Shown piece after piece: positions 13,454-17,019 of a stretch of DNA of 17,019 nucleotides. A program made the translations under genes and the position numbers. The notes beneath the pieces are model-generated. The model did no database searches. It had not been told where the DNA came from and saw only the letters and a list, made by a program, of their open reading frames with translations. Location: contig JAFYPY010000081.1 of NCBI GenBank assembly GCA_017547345.1, forward strand, positions 1 to 17,019, written 5' to 3'. This stretch comes from Bacillota bacterium (lineage in GTDB: Bacteria; Bacillota_A; Clostridia; Peptostreptococcales; Anaerovoracaceae). How positions within the stretch are numbered: the first letter of the stretch is position 1; every line of letters begins with the position of its first letter.

Positions 13454-15253
13454 ATGTCTGATAAAAAGTTAAAACAGAGAAATGAAATCCCAAAAGAATA
13501 TAAATGGAACATCGAGGCTATGTATCCTGACGAATCCCAGTGGGATAAAGATGTTGCAGAAAGCGTTGAAAAAGCAACAGATTTTGCAAAGTTTCAGGGC
13601 AAGTTAACAGAATCTGCTTCTACTCTTCTTGAAGCATTAAGAGAAAGAGATGCGATTTGGCAGAAACTTGAGCATGCCTTTGTTTATGCCGCAATGAAAA
13701 AGGACGAAGATAATAGAGAGGACAAGTATCAGGCTATGGACGACAAGTGCGGCAGTGCTATCGCTAAGGTATCCGCTTCTATGTCCTTCTTTACTCCTGA
13801 ATTACTAGAGGCGTCCGAAGAAACAATCCTAGGATACATCGCTGAAGAAGAAGGTCTAAAGCAGTATGAGTTCCTACTAAAGTCTGCACTTAAAGAAAAA
13901 GAACATATCTTAACTGCTGCCGAAGAAAACATCTTAGCCCAGATGTCCGAAGTACTTGGTGCTACAAACGATGTTTTTAAGATGCTTAACAACGCTGACC
14001 TTACATTCGGTACTGTAATTGATGAAGACGGCGATGAAGTCACCCTAACTCACGGTAACTACATCACTTTCATGGAAAGCCAGGATAGAGAAGTTCGTAA
14101 GCAGGCATTTACTAATATGTATGAAGCTTACAAGAAACTTAACAATACAATCGCGACAAACTACAATTATAATACAAAGACTGACGTTGTAGGTGCAAGA
14201 ATCAGAAAGTACGCTTCTTCCCTAAACGCAGCATTAGATGGTAATAACATCCCTACTGATGTTTATAGAAACCTAATCGCAGAAGTTCGTAAGTCCTTAC
14301 CTGTAGTTCACAAATATGTTGAACTTCGCAAGAAGGTTTTGGGCGTTGACGAACTACAGATGTATGACGTTTACGTTCCTATGGTAAATTTGCCTAAGAA
14401 GGATATCTCCTTCGAAGAAGCTGTAGAAATGATGGCAGAAGGCCTTGCCCCTCTTGGCGAAGAATACATCAATCAGGTTCGCGAAGGTATCAAGGAAGGC
14501 TGGATTGACGTATACGAAAATCAGGGCAAGACAAGCGGTGCTTACAGCTTCGGCTCCTACTCCAGCATGCCTTACATCTTATTAAACTACACAAACACAA
14601 TTAAGGATGTTTTCACTATTGTCCACGAAATGGGTCACTCCATGCATTCATATTACACTAGAAAGACTCAGCCTTACACTTATGGAGACCACTCCATCTT
14701 TACCGCTGAAGTTGCTTCTACTGTAAACGAATCTTTATTAATTCAGCACCTACTTAAGACTGAAAAAGACCCAGAAATGCGTAAGTACCTAATCAACTTC
14801 TATATTGAAGAATTTAGAACTACACTTTTCCGCCAGACTATGTTTGCCGAGTTCGAACTAATGGCTCACGAAGAACTAGAAAAAGGCGGCGTGCTTACTC
14901 CTCAGTGGCTAAATGACACTTATGAAAAGCTAAATTCCGACTACTTCGGACCTGCTATGGGTAAAGACGAATATATCAAGTATGAATGGTCTAGAATCCC
15001 TCACTTCTATCGTGGATTCTATGTTTACCAGTATGCTACAGGCTACTCTGCAGCGACTGCAATTAGCTCCAAAATCTTAAACGAAGGCGACGAAGCTCGT
15101 GATAACTACATCGAATTCCTAAAGAGTGGATCTTCAAACTACCCTGTAGAGCTTTTAAAGATTGCAGGCGTTGATATGGCTTCTCCTGAGCCTGTTAAGA
15201 TGGCTATGGAAACTTTCAAAAACCTTGTTGATGAATTCGAAAAATTAATGTAA
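13454..15253 (+). CDS. pepF: Oligoendopeptidase F
   Basis: A 599-residue M3-family zinc endopeptidase that cleaves oligopeptides in the cytoplasm, typically products of protein turnover or peptide uptake. The zinc site is TIVHEMGHSMHSYYT (His391, Glu392, His395), with the third ligand Glu419 in IFTAEVASTVNE. Family-specific stretches include GAYSFGSYSSMPYILLNY (362-379) and, near the end, YEWSRIPHFYRGFYVYQYAT, which forms part of the substrate site. The length is the normal one for PepF. The start ATG has AGGAGG upstream at ideal spacing. The gene shows stronger codon selection than its neighbours, with many C-ending codons, which suggests high expression. It is followed after 10 nt by nadK with no terminator, so these are co-transcribed. 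No signal peptide is seen. Confidence 0.97.
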   Translation: MSDKKLKQRNEIPKEYKWNIEAMYPDESQWDKDVAESVEKATDFAKFQGKLTESASTLLEALRERDAIWQKLEHAFVYAAMKKDEDNREDKYQAMDDKCGSAIAKVSASMSFFTPELLEASEETILGYIAEEEGLKQYEFLLKSALKEKEHILTAAEENILAQMSEVLGATNDVFKMLNNADLTFGTVIDEDGDEVTLTHGNYITFMESQDREVRKQAFTNMYEAYKKLNNTIATNYNYNTKTDVVGARIRKYASSLNAALDGNNIPTDVYRNLIAEVRKSLPVVHKYVELRKKVLGVDELQMYDVYVPMVNLPKKDISFEEAVEMMAEGLAPLGEEYINQVREGIKEGWIDVYENQGKTSGAYSFGSYSSMPYILLNYTNTIKDVFTIVHEMGHSMHSYYTRKTQPYTYGDHSIFTAEVASTVNESLLIQHLLKTEKDPEMRKYLINFYIEEFRTTLFRQTMFAEFELMAHEELEKGGVLTPQWLNDTYEKLNSDYFGPAMGKDEYIKYEWSRIPHFYRGFYVYQYATGYSAATAISSKILNEGDEARDNYIEFLKSGSSNYPVELLKIAGVDMASPEPVKMAMETFKNLVDEFEKLM

Positions 15254-15263
15254 TATCATAGCT

Positions 15264-16067
15264 ATGGAAAAGAGAATTTATATTTACAAAAATGACACTG
15301 AGATGTCACAAATTATTGAAAAAACTTTGCGTAAGAAGCTTCTCAAAAGCGATCTAAAAGTTTTTGATGAATATGATGCGGATAACACGGATTTAATCAT
15401 ATGTATAGGCGGAGATGGTACGCTTCTCCGTCTTGTACAGGAGTTTAATTTCCCTAAGACTCCTATTGTCGGAATCAATACGGGGCATTTAGGGTTTTTC
15501 CAAGAAATTCTTCCAGAAAAGATTGATGATTTTATTTTCCTATATAATCAAGGTAAATACAGCATCCAAAGCCTAAACGGAGTTTCCGCGTACATAAAAA
15601 CTAGCTCTGAAACAAATAAACATGTTGCATTAAATGAAATTACAGTTAAAGGACTTATGACACACCCTGTCCATCTTAACATCTCTATCAATAACAGCTT
15701 TATTGAAAGATTCTCAGGTGATGGTCTATGTGTTGCAAGCCCAGCGGGAAGCACTGCATATAACTATGCTTTGGGTGGTAGCATTGTGGATCCAAGACTT
15801 AACCTACTTCAGGTTACTCCTATTGCTCCAATGCAAAATGTTGCTTACAGATCATTTACATCTAGCATACTACTGCCATCAAACGATAAACTTACTGTAA
15901 TACCATGCAGTGCCAACGACAGAACGCTAACTGTAATCTACGATGGTATGATGACAGAATACGAAGATGTAGAAGAAATATCAATCTTCCTATCACGCAA
16001 AAAAATCAATCTAATTCGATTCGACGATTATCAGTTCTGGGAAAAGGTTAAGAGCAAATTCTTATAA
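15264..16067 (+). CDS. nadK: NAD kinase
   Basis: A 267-residue ATP-dependent NAD kinase that makes NADP. The diagnostic motif is ICIGGDGTLLRL (46-57, catalytic Asp51), followed by GINTGHLGFF (70-79), NEITVKG (124-130) and SGDGLCVASPAGSTAYNYAL (151-170). In the last motif Ala replaces the common Thr of SPTGSTAY. The size fits bacterial NadK. The ATG at 15264 gives the expected N-terminus, but no recognisable ribosome site precedes it in the 10-nt gap after pepF, so translation may depend on ribosomes finishing pepF. No alternative in-frame start is better. A hairpin follows the gene. Confidence 0.95.
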   Translation: MEKRIYIYKNDTEMSQIIEKTLRKKLLKSDLKVFDEYDADNTDLIICIGGDGTLLRLVQEFNFPKTPIVGINTGHLGFFQEILPEKIDDFIFLYNQGKYSIQSLNGVSAYIKTSSETNKHVALNEITVKGLMTHPVHLNISINNSFIERFSGDGLCVASPAGSTAYNYALGGSIVDPRLNLLQVTPIAPMQNVAYRSFTSSILLPSNDKLTVIPCSANDRTLTVIYDGMMTEYEDVEEISIFLSRKKINLIRFDDYQFWEKVKSKFL

Positions 16068-16080
16068 TAACGATGATTAT

Positions 16081-16103
16081 GGCGGTCTTTTATATTGGCC
16101 GCC
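16081..16103 (+). terminator. Weak hairpin terminator after nadK
   Basis: GGCGGTC (16081-16087) pairs with GGCCGCC (16097-16103; six Watson–Crick pairs and one G·U) over a 9-nt AT-rich loop, followed by TATACTTTTG. The tail is only a modest T-tract, so termination may be partial with read-through into the downstream pseudouridine synthase gene, which has no clear promoter of its own. Confidence 0.55.
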
Positions 16104-16127
16104 TATACTTTTGACAAGGATAAAAAT

Positions 16128-17019
16128 ATGACAGAATTTAACTATATTGTAACTGAAAAAGATGAAAATTTAACGGTAAAGGACCTACTAAAACGTGAGT
16201 TTCGATTTTCCTCTCGCCTTATGACTAAATTAAAACAGCAGGATTTGCTAAGCTTAAACGATAATCCTGTTCGTGGATGGATGACACCTGAGGTTGGCGA
16301 TAAGTTAACCGTAACACTTCCAGAGGAAACTTGTGATTTTCCACCAGAAGATATTCCAATTGCTGTAGTTTTTGAAGATAAAGACCTTCTTGTAATCAAT
16401 AAACAGCCAGGTTTTGTGGTTCACCCTACCAAGGGTAAGCCTTATCACACTATCGCAAACGGTTTAATGAAAAAGATGCTAGACGAAGGTCAGACATACA
16501 AGATTAGATTCGCTAATCGTTTAGACATGAACACTTCCGGCCTACTAGTAATTGCTAAAAACGGCTTCACTCAGGACCATATCGTTAAACAGATGAAGGT
16601 TGACCACATCAAGAAGAGATATATGGCCATCGTAGACGGTATCATGGAAGAAGACGAAGGTACTATCAATAAGCCTATCGGTAGACCTGACCCTAACGAA
16701 GTTGAAAGATGGGTGTTACCTGTAGAAGACGGTGGATACGAGTCTATCACCCACTACAAAGTAAGAGAAAGATATGAATCCGGCTACACACTTGTAGAAC
16801 TTAGACTTGAAACTGGTAGAACTCACCAGATAAGAGTTCACCTTGCTTCCATCGGTCATCCAATTACCGGTGACCATTTATATAATAATGGCGACCCATT
16901 CTTATATAGACAGCTCCACGGTGACTTTAGAAGAATAGAAGGTGCTGATGAAGTTCCTACTTCCGAATACATAGATAGACAGGCCTTACATGCATATAGC
17001 TTGACTTTCACACATCCTG
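16128..17019 (+). CDS. RluA/RluD-family pseudouridine synthase (3' end beyond window)
   Basis: The gene starts at ATG 16128 with AAGGA 7 nt upstream and stays open to the window end (297 codons seen). It belongs to the RluA family, which isomerises uridines in rRNA or tRNA. An N-terminal S4-like RNA-binding region (about 1-65) is followed by the catalytic domain. That domain shows VVHPTKGKP (97-105), the active-site motif NRLDMNTSGLLVIAK (130-144) with catalytic Asp133, and later ETGRTHQIRVHLASIGHPI. The final RQALHAYSLTFTHP shows that only a short C-terminus is missing. The residue before the RLD motif is Asn instead of His, a variant I believe is common in Clostridia. Which uridines are modified cannot be told from sequence. 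It follows nadK after a weak hairpin. Confidence 0.93.
   Translation, partial: MTEFNYIVTEKDENLTVKDLLKREFRFSSRLMTKLKQQDLLSLNDNPVRGWMTPEVGDKLTVTLPEETCDFPPEDIPIAVVFEDKDLLVINKQPGFVVHPTKGKPYHTIANGLMKKMLDEGQTYKIRFANRLDMNTSGLLVIAKNGFTQDHIVKQMKVDHIKKRYMAIVDGIMEEDEGTINKPIGRPDPNEVERWVLPVEDGGYESITHYKVRERYESGYTLVELRLETGRTHQIRVHLASIGHPITGDHLYNNGDPFLYRQLHGDFRRIEGADEVPTSEYIDRQALHAYSLTFTHP

Noticed and set aside
16111..16116. TTGACA as a -35 box for the pseudouridine synthase gene
   Set aside because: A -10 at normal spacing would fall inside the coding region and no such box is present; the bases adjoin the ribosome site instead.
1..17019. CRISPR array, tRNA cluster, insertion sequence, prophage or attachment site
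   Set aside because: No regularly spaced direct repeats, tRNA-like cloverleaf sequences, transposase or integrase motifs, or terminal inverted repeats were seen on either strand.

Overview
The window looks like a low-GC, Gram-positive chromosome segment, most likely from a spore-forming member of the Clostridia. The evidence is the housekeeping order dnaG–sigA–trmK–nif3, strong AGGAGG-type ribosome binding sites, AT-rich spacers, and an RNase P RNA of the ancestral class A type rather than the Bacillus class B type. No phage, insertion sequence, CRISPR array or tRNA is visible. Apart from two cysteine-rich genes and one acidic protein, nearly everything is recognisable core or transport gene content. 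No stretch over 300 bases lacks a gene.

Positions 1-7525 are all on the minus strand. Reading in the direction of transcription, an M16 zinc peptidase, dUTPase and a dGTPase-like HD hydrolase form one tight run. DNA primase, the primary sigma factor SigA, the tRNA methyltransferase TrmK and a Nif3-family metal protein follow, with 1-nt and 14-nt overlaps. After these comes an easily missed 33-codon membrane-protein gene (169-270), whose last codons carry the promoter of the RNase P RNA gene, which runs off the left edge. The first two genes after the M16 peptidase control dUTP and dGTP, so this arm is mostly nucleotide-pool control, replication priming, transcription initiation and RNA maturation.

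Positions 7526-11935 are accessory in character. A divergent promoter region leads rightward to a 342-residue protein with 26 cysteines. It converges, through a shared hairpin terminator, on a leftward run of RarD-like transporter, YkvI-like transporter and metallo-beta-lactamase-fold hydrolase, in which each gene overlaps the next by 14 nt. Upstream of that run is a 76-residue cysteine-rich protein with one membrane segment. Both cysteine-rich genes have an upstream match to the late mother-cell sigma-K pattern (AC, 17 nt, CATAnnnTA). They are therefore candidates for spore coat or exosporium components of undescribed type, which is an inference.

Positions 11936-17019 hold an acidic protein of unknown function behind glutamate racemase (minus strand). 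Divergent from these are oligoendopeptidase F, NAD kinase and a RluA/RluD-type pseudouridine synthase that is cut by the right edge (plus strand).

The most interesting points are the paired sigma-K-like promoters on the cysteine-rich genes, the placement of one of them inside the loop of a terminator hairpin that can also cover the ribosome binding site, the internal duplication in the large cysteine-rich protein, and the small membrane ORF overlapping the rnpB promoter.
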